DNA from: Halovulum sp039190275
Lineage (GTDB): Bacteria; Pseudomonadota; Alphaproteobacteria; Rhodobacterales; Rhodobacteraceae
NCBI GenBank assembly: GCA_039190275.1
Contig: JBCCYF010000052.1
Span: 1-28,416, forward strand
Length of the DNA: 28,416 nt
Direction of reading: 5' to 3'
The first letter of the stretch is position 1; the number at the start of each line of letters is the position of its first letter. Shown here piece by piece: positions 7,692-22,587 of this stretch. The notes beneath the pieces were generated by a model that saw nothing but the letters and a program-made list of their open reading frames with translations, ran no database searches and had not been told where the DNA came from. Both the position numbers and the translations under genes were made by a program.

Positions 7692-8747
7692 ATGACAGAC
7701 CAGATACCGCTCAGCCAGACTGAATCCTTTCGCCCCGGGTATAAAAGTTTGTCCAAGGATCTTGAGCGGCTCAGAGTGCTGGTCTCGGATCTCTATCACG
7801 ACGACCGGCTCTTTCAGAAAATGAGCCAGGCGCTCTACGCCGGTGACAAGGCGGCGCAGCAGATCAGAGACGCCTACTTCGCGCGCGGGCTATATGCCGA
7901 GATCGAGCACCACCACATACATGTCGCGCATGGTTGGATGCAGGGCGACATGCCCGACACATTCGACCGGCTGATTGCAGCAGGCAAAGGTCAGCGCGTC
8001 ATACGGATCTGCCGCAATTGTCTGGCGCTGAAGAAGCAAAACTACTGGTTCCTGATCGACGAACGGAAACGTGGTTTCAAGGTGTCCAGCCTGTGGGCGG
8101 AAAGCCGCATGGAACAGAAGAACGAGCATCAGGGGATGATCCGAGAAATCCCCGAGTTCAAATCCCAGCTTCTTAGGATGATGGATGAGGTTCTTTTGGT
8201 ATTTGACCGGGCCGACGCCACCTCGGCGCAATACGCGCGACTTGCTGCGGAGCGGGCAGACGTCGAAGCGGAAGAACGGCGACCTCCGCTCGCAAAACCC
8301 CACCCACGCAAGATGGACATGGATGTTTTCTGGGAGGTCGTGGGCCGCGTGGGAGAAGACGGGATGGCTGCACATATTGACCAGATCCCCGAGACCCTTG
8401 CACAGTTCAGCGCGACGGCAATCAAGGCGTTCGACAGTTTGTTGCAAGAATTGGACACCCGCGCCTACCGCCGCGATGTCTGGGACCTGGCCTATCACCT
8501 GAACGGCGGATGCTCGGATGACGATTTCGACGCCTTCAGATGCTGGCTTATCCTGCAGGGGCGCGAGGTATTCGAGGGTACGCTCGCTGATCCGGCGGCG
8601 ACCAAAGTTTCACTCTCGATCGGTGATCTTGGAGCCAGCGATGCTCTTCGGGACGCGGCGCTGCTTGCCTACGAAATGCGCACGGGAAAGCCAATGAAGC
8701 GCAAGGTTATCCCACGGCCCAACATGGCGAACACGATCGGTCCGTGA
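7692..8747 (+). CDS. DUF4240-domain protein with an unrecognised N-terminal region
   Basis: The 351-aa protein has a C-terminal third matching the DUF4240 family. It begins with MDMDVFWEVV, continues through a helical stretch with YRRDVWDLAYHLNGGCSDD, and ends DAFRCWLILQGREVFE...LADP, the family hallmark. DUF4240 has no established biochemical role. I do not recognise the first 200 or so residues. They contain a His-rich patch (EIEHHHIHVAHGW), a CRNC pair and a charged helix before the DUF4240 part. There is no signal peptide or membrane segment. The ATG at 7692 was preferred over an upstream in-frame ATG at 7614 because the extra 26 residues look non-coding; the Shine-Dalgarno is weak (GGGGCAG). 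The gene points towards rpoC, which is on the opposite strand. Confidence 0.8.
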   Translation: MTDQIPLSQTESFRPGYKSLSKDLERLRVLVSDLYHDDRLFQKMSQALYAGDKAAQQIRDAYFARGLYAEIEHHHIHVAHGWMQGDMPDTFDRLIAAGKGQRVIRICRNCLALKKQNYWFLIDERKRGFKVSSLWAESRMEQKNEHQGMIREIPEFKSQLLRMMDEVLLVFDRADATSAQYARLAAERADVEAEERRPPLAKPHPRKMDMDVFWEVVGRVGEDGMAAHIDQIPETLAQFSATAIKAFDSLLQELDTRAYRRDVWDLAYHLNGGCSDDDFDAFRCWLILQGREVFEGTLADPAATKVSLSIGDLGASDALRDAALLAYEMRTGKPMKRKVIPRPNMANTIGP

Positions 8748-9010
8748 ACTATAGCTATTCGCCGCGGGCAGGAACCATCTGATCTCTTCAAGCGCATTGA
8801 AACCTTAGATGTCAGGCCACGTAGGGAAACCCCGCGTCCAGGCGTATGTTTTAGCCTGGGGTGACTGGCGCCAGGCCGGTCTGGATGTCTGGTCTTCCGG
8901 AACAAAGCGATGGGTTGCTTCAGCCACCCAGAATACAAGGAACCGGTGCAGCCTGTCAGAGCGGGCGTGGGAGCGCCTGGTCCTTGTGGGGGAGGTGCTG
9001 GCACGGCGCA
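8748..9010. other. Intergenic region between convergent genes, with short hairpins
   Basis: No gene is visible between the DUF4240 gene and the rpoC terminator. Two adjacent dyads could end the plus-strand transcript: CCAGGC...GCCTGG (8838-8859, 10-nt loop) and the palindrome CTGGCGCCAG (8865-8874). Neither is followed by a T-run. A weaker hairpin GGGT.GC-TTCA-GC.ACCC lies near 8912. Confidence 0.35.
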
Positions 9011-9047
9011 AGAAAACGGCCCGGCAGATTGCTCCACCGGGCCGTTT
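9011..9047 (-). terminator. Rho-independent terminator of the rpoBC operon
   Basis: On the minus strand, 21 bp after the rpoC stop, a perfect 11-bp stem (AAACGGCCCGG, 9037-9047, pairing with CCGGGCCGTTT, 9014-9024) encloses a 12-nt loop. It runs into TTTTCTT. The stem and T-run together are a textbook intrinsic terminator. Confidence 0.9.
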
Positions 9048-9067
9048 GACGGGATTGGCCGCACCGC

Positions 9068-13297
<4,230 letters not shown>

Positions 13298-13317
13298 CTT
13301 GCGTACCTCGAAAATTT

Positions 13318-13377
13318 CGTAGGATGGGCAGTCCGCCCATCGATTGCGGAACGGGTGGGCACAGGGCCCACCCTACG
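13318..13377. repeat. Twin-hairpin REP-like element between rpoB and rpoC
   Basis: The 60-bp element has outer arms CGTAGGATGGGC and GCCCACCCTACG, which pair with one mismatch. Inside, two separate perfect hairpins can form: GATGGGC-AGTCC-GCCCATC (13323-13341) and GGTGGGC-ACAGG-GCCCACC (13354-13372). This is the two-hairpin layout of REP/REPIN-type intergenic repeats. The GGTGGGC/GCCCACC stem with a 5-nt loop recurs at 18939-18957. It fills most of the rpoB-rpoC spacer and ends right at the rpoB stop. In the transcript it may affect RNA stability or the beta:beta' ratio. Confidence 0.7.
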
Positions 13378-13379
13378 CA

Positions 13380-17510
<4,131 letters not shown>

Positions 17511-17601
17511 GTGCGTCTCGTACCTTTTTCGCTCGATCGAACCGCTGCGTCGGGGTACGCGCGGCCCAATCCTGCCAAGGGGCAATACCGATCCAATACT
17601 T

Positions 17602-17622
17602 GCGAAAGTACCCAGCTTTCGC
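17602..17622 (-). other. Hairpin in the rpoB leader (stem 7 bp)
   Basis: On the minus strand, GCGAAAG-CTGGGTA-CTTTCGC is a perfect 7-bp stem with a 7-nt loop, about 92 nt before the rpoB start. No T-run follows. It is a candidate RNA processing or stability element. Confidence 0.45.
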
Positions 17623-17642
17623 ACCCGGATCGTCTGCACCTT

Positions 17643-17671
17643 TCAAAACGCTCGTGACCGAGCCCTGTCAA
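17643..17671 (-). promoter_or_regulatory. Possible internal promoter for rpoBC
   Basis: A perfect -35 TTGACA (17666-17671) stands 17 bp from a poor -10 candidate TTTTGA (17643-17648). The -35 could be chance. The spacer also folds into a small stem GCTCG-GTCA-CGAGC (17650-17663), so this stretch could instead be part of the leader structure. Confidence 0.25.
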
Positions 17672-17682
17672 AGACGCAGAGA

Positions 17683-17712
17683 GCCGGACCCGGGGCTATG
17701 CCCGGATCCGGC
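17683..17712 (-). terminator. Attenuator-like hairpin between rplL and rpoB
   Basis: The arms GCCGGATCCGGG and CCCGGGTCCGGC form a 12-bp stem with one mismatch and a 6-nt loop, about 35 nt after the rplL stop. No T-run follows on the minus strand. That suits a partial attenuator or RNase-processing hairpin better than a full terminator. E. coli has an attenuator and an RNase III site at the same place in this operon. Confidence 0.5.
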
Positions 17713-17747
17713 CTGTTTTCAGGTGTAAGCCACCACCAATGGGTGCC

Positions 17748-18128
17748 TTACTTGAGCTCGACCTTGGCGCCAGCCTCTTCGAGCTTTTTCTTGATCTCTT
17801 CGGCTTCTTCCTTGGCGGCGGCTTCCTTGACCGCCTTGCCACCGGCTTCGACCAGATCTTTTGCTTCCTTCAGGCCAAGACCGGTGATGGCCCGAACCTC
17901 TTTGATCACGTTGATCTTCTTGTCGCCTGCTTCCAGGAGGATCACATCAAATTCGGTCTTCTCCTCAGCCGCGGCGCCAGCGTCGCCACCTGCCGGACCG
18001 GCCATCATGACGGCGCCACCGGCAGCCGGCTCAATGCCGTATTCGTCTTTGAGGAGTTGCTTCAGTTCCGATGCCTCAAGCAGGGTCAGGCCCACGATCT
18101 CTTCGGCAAGTTTCTTGATATCAGCCAT
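17748..18128 (-). CDS. rplL: 50S ribosomal protein L7/L12
   Basis: The 126-aa product is L7/L12, the multi-copy stalk protein that recruits translation factors to the ribosome. The N-terminal dimerisation helix (MADIKKLAEEIVGLTLLEAS), the Ala/Gly-rich hinge (about residues 36-55) and the C-terminal factor-binding domain (TEFDVILLEAGDKKINVIKE) are complete. It lies 83 bp after rplJ. That gap contains a possible nested hairpin (CCGGTT/AACCGG with GGTTG/CAACC, 18163-18188). The Shine-Dalgarno is weak. It precedes the structured rpoB leader. Confidence 0.98.
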   Translation of the reverse strand: MADIKKLAEEIVGLTLLEASELKQLLKDEYGIEPAAGGAVMMAGPAGGDAGAAAEEKTEFDVILLEAGDKKINVIKEVRAITGLGLKEAKDLVEAGGKAVKEAAAKEEAEEIKKKLEEAGAKVELK

Positions 18129-18211
18129 TTATTCAGTTCCGTTCACGTTTCAAGTGTGAAGTCCGGTTTGGTTGGGTTCCGCAACCGGCCACATATGTTG
18201 CTGTTGATGAC

Positions 18212-18730
18212 CTAGGCCGCTTCCGCCCGCTCTTCGATGGTCGACAGGATCGACGCGATATTCGCGGCAGGTGCGCCAATTGCGCCCGCAATGTTCGAGG
18301 CCGGGGCACCCAGGCTTGCCACGATAGAAGCGATCAACTCCTCCCGCGACGGCATGGCTGCGACGGATTTGACCCCGTTGCGGTCCAGTGCGGTCTCACC
18401 CATAGCGCCGCCGAGGATAACGAGTTTATCGTTCTCCTTGGCATAGTCCTCAACCACCTTGGCGGCGGTCACAGGATCCTCACTATAGGCCAATACCGTC
18501 TGACCCTTAAGCAGATCGGCGATGCTTGCGCTCGGCGTTCCTTCAAGGGCGATTTTGGCGAGCCTGTTCTTGGCGACACGAACCGATCCGCCTGCTTCAC
18601 GCATGCGACCACGGAACGCCGTCATCTCAGCAACAGAGAGGCCGGTGTAGTGTGCAACGACAACCACACCAGAGTCCGAGAAGATTTGGCCGAGCTCTTC
18701 GACCACGGCTTCTTTTGCGGCTCTTTCCAC
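18212..18730 (-). CDS. rplJ: 50S ribosomal protein L10
   Basis: L10 (172 aa) anchors L7/L12 dimers to 23S rRNA at the stalk base. The N-terminal rRNA-binding part (VVVVAHYTGLSVAEMTAFR, RVAKNRLAKIAL) and the C-terminal Ala-rich helix that carries L7/L12 are present. The start codon is GTG (18728-18730), giving MERAAKEAVVEELG after initiation. GGAG lies 9 nt upstream and no nearer ATG is in frame. A structured leader of about 257 nt precedes it. L10 alone or with L7/L12 represses its own mRNA through such a leader in E. coli. Confidence 0.98.
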   Translation of the reverse strand: MERAAKEAVVEELGQIFSDSGVVVVAHYTGLSVAEMTAFRGRMREAGGSVRVAKNRLAKIALEGTPSASIADLLKGQTVLAYSEDPVTAAKVVEDYAKENDKLVILGGAMGETALDRNGVKSVAAMPSREELIASIVASLGAPASNIAGAIGAPAANIASILSTIEERAEAA

Positions 18731-18748
18731 TTTATTGCTCCAGTTTAT

Positions 18749-18788
18749 GGGGGTTGCCCCCCGGCTCTAGTTTCGCCGGTTGCCCGGC
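18749..18788 (-). promoter_or_regulatory. Two GCAA-tetraloop hairpins just upstream of rplJ
   Basis: On the minus strand, GCCGG-GCAA-CCGGC (18775-18788) and GGGGG-GCAA-CCCCC (18749-18762) lie in tandem, both closed by the same GNRA tetraloop. The second ends just before the rplJ Shine-Dalgarno. They are likely parts of the autoregulatory leader that controls access to the start. Confidence 0.5.
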
Positions 18789-18857
18789 CTTCGGGTCCGT
18801 TCTTACGGGTCCCGACCAAAATCACCCGAGGATGCCCCGGCTTCCCTTGTTCGTGCC

Positions 18858-18903
18858 CCGTCTCGGGCAGGAGATTAAGCCGGAAACCGGCACCCACCGT
18901 CTT
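18858..18903 (-). promoter_or_regulatory. Candidate L10-binding (rplJ leader) element
   Basis: On the minus strand this reads AAGACGGTGGGTGCCGG, then a GCCGG-TTT-CCGGC hairpin, then CTTAATCTCCTGCCCGAGACGG. The arrangement of repeated AGACGG and a hairpin resembles L10-binding leaders I know from other bacteria, but I could not run a covariance model. It lies 128-173 nt before the rplJ start, inside the rplA-rplJ gap. Confidence 0.5.
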
Positions 18904-18938
18904 GGACAGTTTCGAAGGGATCTCCCCCTTCGGCAGTG

Positions 18939-18957
18939 GGTGGGCGGGTTGCCCACC
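18939..18957. repeat. GGTGGGC/GCCCACC hairpin related to the rpoB-rpoC repeat
   Basis: GGTGGGC-GGGTT-GCCCACC is a perfect 7-bp stem with a 5-nt loop. Its arms are identical to the second hairpin of the repeat at 13318-13377. Only one hairpin is present here, so it may be a solo unit of the same family or a chance match. Confidence 0.45.
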
Positions 18958-18960
18958 AAA

Positions 18961-18978
18961 CCGGGCGTCGCCGCCCGG
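18961..18978 (-). terminator. Hairpin directly after rplA
   Basis: CCGGGC-GGCGAC-GCCCGG (minus strand) starts 9 bp after the rplA stop and is followed by only GTTTGG. It could be a weak terminator or a 3'-end stabiliser of the rplKA message before the rplJ leader. Confidence 0.4.
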
Positions 18979-18987
18979 AACTCAAAT

Positions 18988-19686
18988 CTACTCGGCCGTG
19001 GCCGCAGCAACGTCAACCGTGACACCTGGTCCCATGGTGGAACTCAGCGCGATCTTCTTGACATAGGTGCCTTTCGCGCCCGATGGTTTGGCCTTGTTGA
19101 CGGCACCGACAAATGCCTTGATGTTCTCAGCCAGTTTGTCGGCCTCGAACGACGCCTTGCCGACGCCGGCATGCACGACACCAGCTTTCTCAGCCTTGAA
19201 CTGTACCTCACCGCCCTTGGCAGCCTCGATTGCGGCCTTAACATCCATCGTCACCGTCCCGACCTTAGGGTTGGGCATCAGGTTGCGCGGGCCCAGGATC
19301 TTACCCAGACGTCCGACAATGGGCATCATGTCCGGTGTGGCGATGCAACGATCAAACTCGATTGTGCCACCCTGGACGGTTTCCATCAGATCTTCGGCGC
19401 CGACAATGTCGGCACCGGCTGCCGTCGCCTCATCCGCCTTCGGACCGCGTGCGAACACGGCAACACGAACCGACTTCCCGGTACCGTTCGGCAGGCTGAC
19501 GACACCGCGGACCATCTGATCGGCGTGGCGTGGATCGACACCAAGGTTCATCGCAATCTCGACCGTTTCATCGAATTTCGCGGTTGCATTGCCCTTGATC
19601 AGGTTTACAGCCTCGTCAATCGACAGATTCTGCTTTCCATCGAAAGCAGCGCGGGCAGCGGTTTTCTTTTTGCTCATCTTTGCCAT
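18988..19686 (-). CDS. rplA: 50S ribosomal protein L1
   Basis: L1 (232 aa) forms the mobile L1 stalk that helps release deacylated tRNA. The N-terminal FDETVEIAMNLGVDPRHADQ block and the GPRNLMPNPKVGTVT motif are characteristic and intact. The ATG at 19684-19686 follows AAAGGG and begins 3 bp after the rplK stop, so the two are translationally coupled. In E. coli L1 represses the rplKA message. The C-terminus ends with a short Ala-rich tail. Confidence 0.98.
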   Translation of the reverse strand: MAKMSKKKTAARAAFDGKQNLSIDEAVNLIKGNATAKFDETVEIAMNLGVDPRHADQMVRGVVSLPNGTGKSVRVAVFARGPKADEATAAGADIVGAEDLMETVQGGTIEFDRCIATPDMMPIVGRLGKILGPRNLMPNPKVGTVTMDVKAAIEAAKGGEVQFKAEKAGVVHAGVGKASFEADKLAENIKAFVGAVNKAKPSGAKGTYVKKIALSSTMGPGVTVDVAAATAE

Positions 19687-19689
19687 GGC

Positions 19690-20118
19690 TTACCCTTTCA
19701 CCTCGATACCCATCGAGCGGGCAGACCCCTGAATGATCAGCATCGCGCCTTCGATGTCGTTGGCATTCAGGTCTTTCATCTTTGCCTCAGCAATCTCGCG
19801 CACCTGCTTAACGGTGACCGAGCCGACAATCTCGCGGCTTGGTGTTTTCGCGCCCGACTGCAGCTTTGCCGCTTTTTTGAGCATGTAGGACGCCGGTGGG
19901 GTTTTAATGTCCATTGTGAACGACTTGTCCACATAGTAGGTGATCACCGTCGGACAAGGCGCACCGGGCTCAAGTTCCTGCGTTTTAGCGTTGAACGCCT
20001 TGCAGAATTCCATAATGTTGATGCCACGCTGACCAAGCGCAGGACCCACGGGGGGACTCGGGTTGGCCTTGCCGGCGGGCACCTGCAATTTCATGGTGCC
20101 AGCAATTTTCTTGGCCAT
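19690..20118 (-). CDS. rplK: 50S ribosomal protein L11
   Basis: L11 (142 aa) binds the GTPase-associated centre of 23S rRNA and is needed for RelA activation in bacteria that have it. The N-terminal KLQVPAGKANPSPPVGPALG motif is the thiostrepton-binding region. The C-terminal rRNA-binding domain ends with AMLIIQGSARSMGIEV. The ATG at 20116-20118 is preceded by a strong AGGAGG, so the longer in-frame frame upstream was rejected. It lies 122 bp after nusG, with a hairpin in that gap. Confidence 0.98.
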   Translation of the reverse strand: MAKKIAGTMKLQVPAGKANPSPPVGPALGQRGINIMEFCKAFNAKTQELEPGAPCPTVITYYVDKSFTMDIKTPPASYMLKKAAKLQSGAKTPSREIVGSVTVKQVREIAEAKMKDLNANDIEGAMLIIQGSARSMGIEVKG

Positions 20119-20217
20119 TATGGCCTCCTTTGCTCCAAGCTCCCGGGGCGCGTCCCCTGAGGCTTTTGATGGTGTGGTGCGGTCCGGGCAACGCGTCGCC
20201 CTCGCCTCCCACAATAC

Positions 20218-20232
20218 GGGGCCAGTCGCCCC
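20218..20232 (-). terminator. Hairpin after nusG
   Basis: On the minus strand GGGGC-GACTG-GCCCC lies 8 bp after the nusG stop. There is no T-run after it, so it probably attenuates or stabilises transcripts between secE-nusG and rplKA and does not end them fully. Confidence 0.35.
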
Positions 20233-20240
20233 ACTTCAGG

Positions 20241-20774
20241 TCAGGTCTGTTTGGCGACCTGCGTAAATTCCAACTCGACCGGAGTGGCTCGCCCAAAGAT
20301 CGAAACGGTCACTTTCAGGCGCGCGTTGCCCTCATCCACATCCTCGACCATCCCGGCAAAGCCCTCGAACGGCCCGTCGGTGACATTCACCTGTTCCCCG
20401 ACGTCAAAACTGATCAGGCTGCGTGGGCGCTCGGCACCCTCCTCAACCTGGTTGAGGATCGCATTCACCTCGGCGTCACGCATCGGGACCGGCTTGCCCT
20501 GGGGCCCCAGAAATCCGGTCACACGGTTCGTGTCGTTGATCAGATGGTAAGCTTTGTCGCTCATCTCCATCTGCACAAGCACATATCCAGGCATGAACCG
20601 CCGCTCGGTCTGCACCTTTTTGCCGCGGCGCACCTCGATCACCTCTTCGGTCGGCACCAGCACCTGCTGGATGTCTTCGACCAGCCCTTGCTGCTCGACC
20701 GATTCACGGATCGATTCCGCAACCTTCTTCTCGAAATTCGAAAGAACGCTGACTGCATACCACCGTGCCGCCAT
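20241..20774 (-). CDS. nusG: Transcription elongation/antitermination factor NusG
   Basis: NusG (177 aa from MAARWYAVSVLSNFEKK) binds RNA polymerase and links it to Rho or the ribosome. The NGN domain runs to about residue 115, with RRFMPGYVLVQM. The C-terminal KOW domain contains GEQVNVTDGPFEGFAG. The chosen ATG (20772-20774) gives the usual family length but has only a distant GAGG. An in-frame ATG at 20886-20888 has a well-placed AGGAG and would add 38 residues with no family resemblance. It follows secE after 203 bp. Confidence 0.95.
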   Translation of the reverse strand: MAARWYAVSVLSNFEKKVAESIRESVEQQGLVEDIQQVLVPTEEVIEVRRGKKVQTERRFMPGYVLVQMEMSDKAYHLINDTNRVTGFLGPQGKPVPMRDAEVNAILNQVEEGAERPRSLISFDVGEQVNVTDGPFEGFAGMVEDVDEGNARLKVTVSIFGRATPVELEFTQVAKQT

Positions 20775-20977
20775 GTGAGCCCAAACCTCAGTTTCGTAAC
20801 GGGATTGCCCGTAGTTTCGATCAATACCCTGTTTTCTCAGGGTTTTTGTAACGCAGATGAGCGCACAACCGAATCGCCGCGCGCCCATCTAATCTCCTGA
20901 GTGTGCCGGATACTCTCGCCGGTCCCGGGGATCAAGCGGAAACTTGCCTTTGTAGCGGTCCGGGTCCCGCCTGCGCG

Positions 20978-21175
20978 CTAGGACGAAAAGGCGATAAACA
21001 GGTCCATCCCAAAGCGGATAATGATATCAATGATCGAAAAAAAAGTCGCAGCGAGAGCGGACAGCAGGAACACCATACCTGTGGTCAGCAGCGTCTCCCG
21101 ACGGTTGGGCCAGACCACTTTCTCGGTTTCGGATCGGACCTGCTGCATGAACTGCAGTGGGTTGGTTTTCGCCAT
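20978..21175 (-). CDS. secE: Preprotein translocase subunit SecE
   Basis: SecE (65 aa) is the small essential partner of SecY in the inner-membrane translocon. The protein starts MAKTNPLQFMQQVRSETEKV, with the conserved amphipathic KVVWPNRRET segment, and ends with one membrane helix (about residues 34-58), the short single-TM form of alphaproteobacteria. The upstream in-frame ATG adds 15 residues without a family match. It is the first gene of its transcript, 27 bp from a recognisable promoter, and is followed by nusG. The tRNA-Trp gene that often precedes secE elsewhere is not here. Confidence 0.96.
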   Translation of the reverse strand: MAKTNPLQFMQQVRSETEKVVWPNRRETLLTTGMVFLLSALAATFFSIIDIIIRFGMDLFIAFSS

Positions 21176-21201
21176 AGCTCGCTCGCTTTCTACACAACCC
21201 G

Positions 21202-21230
21202 CATTTAGGCGGATCGCCAACCAAGATCAA
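21202..21230 (-). promoter_or_regulatory. Promoter of secE-nusG
   Basis: On the minus strand TTGATC (21225-21230), a 17-bp spacer and TAAATG (21202-21207) precede secE. The -35 ends 4 bp short of the TPR gene stop, so secE-nusG has its own start but could also be read from upstream. Confidence 0.55.
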
Positions 21231-21234
21231 GTGC

Positions 21235-22527
21235 TCAGTATTTCCGACGCAGGGCAAGTGCCGCAAACGGCTTTCCCGCGCTTAGCAGATCGGCCGCAAA
21301 AACGCCGACCATGTAGGAGTCGAGCCCGGCTCGCATGGCCTGGTCGAAGCGTTCCAGGCCAGCGTCCAGCTTGTCTGCATTCACCAGCGCCACGGCCGCG
21401 TAGTAATGCGGATAGGCCATCTCCGGATCCATCGACAATGCGGTTTCTGCGGCTTCCAGTGCCTCAGGATAGGACCTCCGCTCCACAGCGATATAGGCCC
21501 GCAGACTGTGATCGCTTGCATCGGCATCGCCGGTTGCAATGGCCCGATCGATGATCTCGGCCGCACGGTCAAATTGGGCATCATCCGACAGAACATCCGC
21601 GTACCAGTACAACAGAAAATTGTTGGCCGCTCCTGCGGCGATCCCTGCTTCGAAACTCTCCAACGCCGCCGCACGCCGCTCCAACTCGTTCAGCGCAAGT
21701 CCCTTTTGGGTATAGCCGTTGGCCGCAGCGGGTGCCATGGATATCATCCGTTCAGCGTCGGTCACCGCCTGCGCGTTCCGGTCAAGAAGGCGCAGGATAT
21801 AGGCCCGTTTGCCATAGATCCACGCAACATCGGGGTCGGCCAGAACTGCGGCGTTCAACGCCAGCAGCGCGGCTTCAAAGTCATCCTGCATCTCGAAAAC
21901 GCGTGCACGCCCGTAGTGCGCGTTCCAATCGTCATGTCGCACGGCCAAAGCGGCGTCAAAGGCCGCATGCGCAGCCGGGTAACGGCCAATGTCTAAGTTG
22001 ATCCAACCCGTTTCCCGCAGCGTCCAACCGTCTTCGGGATCGATGGCGAGCGCTGCCTCAAGCCAGGTAAGCGCGGTTTCTCCGTCGGCCTGATCTGATC
22101 GCCAGAGCGCGGCGCCAAGTCCACCCAGCCCATCCTCGGAGGCGCGAAAATCGACCGATGCCTGAAACTCGACAACAGCGCGGTCGTAGTCCTGCCGGTC
22201 ATAATATACCCAGCCAAGACCATTGCGCGCCCGTGTGCCGGTCGGGTCCAGTTCCAGCGCCGCACGAAAAGCATCCTCGGCCTGCTCATCTTCTTCCATA
22301 TCCCGCAGCGCATATCCAAGGGCGGATTGCAGGTCTGCACGCTCCTGAACCGTCATGTCCTGGCCGTCAAGCGCGGCCCGGCAAGCGGTGATCAGCTGTT
22401 CGGTCGGGCGGTCGTACCCCAGACAAACCTGCGCCAGCGTCTCTTCGGAGCTGGTGATGACCGGTTTTGCACCGGCAAGGCCCGGCGTCAGACTGGCCGA
22501 AACGAGGGTTACAAGGAGGAATCTCAT
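21235..22527 (-). CDS. Exported TPR-repeat protein
   Basis: The 430-residue protein has an N-terminal signal peptide (MRFLLVTLVSASLTPGLAGA, cleavage after about residue 20). Behind it comes an almost continuous array of about ten tetratricopeptide repeats. The repeats are recognisable by the spacing of A, G, Y, A and P, for example DAFRAALELDPTGTRARNGLGW and AHAAFDAALAV. TPR arrays are protein-binding scaffolds; no enzymatic domain is visible and the partner is unknown. The start ATG (22525-22527) lacks a good Shine-Dalgarno. It follows the haloperoxidase gene after 105 bp on the same strand; cotranscription is possible but strong hairpins lie in the gap. Confidence 0.85.
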   Translation of the reverse strand: MRFLLVTLVSASLTPGLAGAKPVITSSEETLAQVCLGYDRPTEQLITACRAALDGQDMTVQERADLQSALGYALRDMEEDEQAEDAFRAALELDPTGTRARNGLGWVYYDRQDYDRAVVEFQASVDFRASEDGLGGLGAALWRSDQADGETALTWLEAALAIDPEDGWTLRETGWINLDIGRYPAAHAAFDAALAVRHDDWNAHYGRARVFEMQDDFEAALLALNAAVLADPDVAWIYGKRAYILRLLDRNAQAVTDAERMISMAPAAANGYTQKGLALNELERRAAALESFEAGIAAGAANNFLLYWYADVLSDDAQFDRAAEIIDRAIATGDADASDHSLRAYIAVERRSYPEALEAAETALSMDPEMAYPHYYAAVALVNADKLDAGLERFDQAMRAGLDSYMVGVFAADLLSAGKPFAALALRRKY

Positions 22528-22587
22528 GATGCCACAATGGCCGTTGAATTGTGGCGATCCTATGAATGTGCAGGCCAGAGAGCGTCA

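Noticed and set aside
8748..9067. Small genes or an RNA gene downstream of rpoC
   Set aside because: Only short frames overlapping rpoC antisense and simple hairpins; the terminator is the only supported element.
17511..17639. Longer N-terminus for RpoB
   Set aside because: The 43 extra residues do not resemble RpoB and cover the leader hairpin.
18526..20160. Plus-strand open frame of 544 codons across rplJ, rplA and rplK
   Set aside because: It covers three certain ribosomal protein genes and their gaps; the translation has no family likeness.
21176..21234. tRNA-Trp gene expected before secE
   Set aside because: Looked for because it is common there in other bacteria; no cloverleaf or CCA-type acceptor pattern is present, only a promoter.
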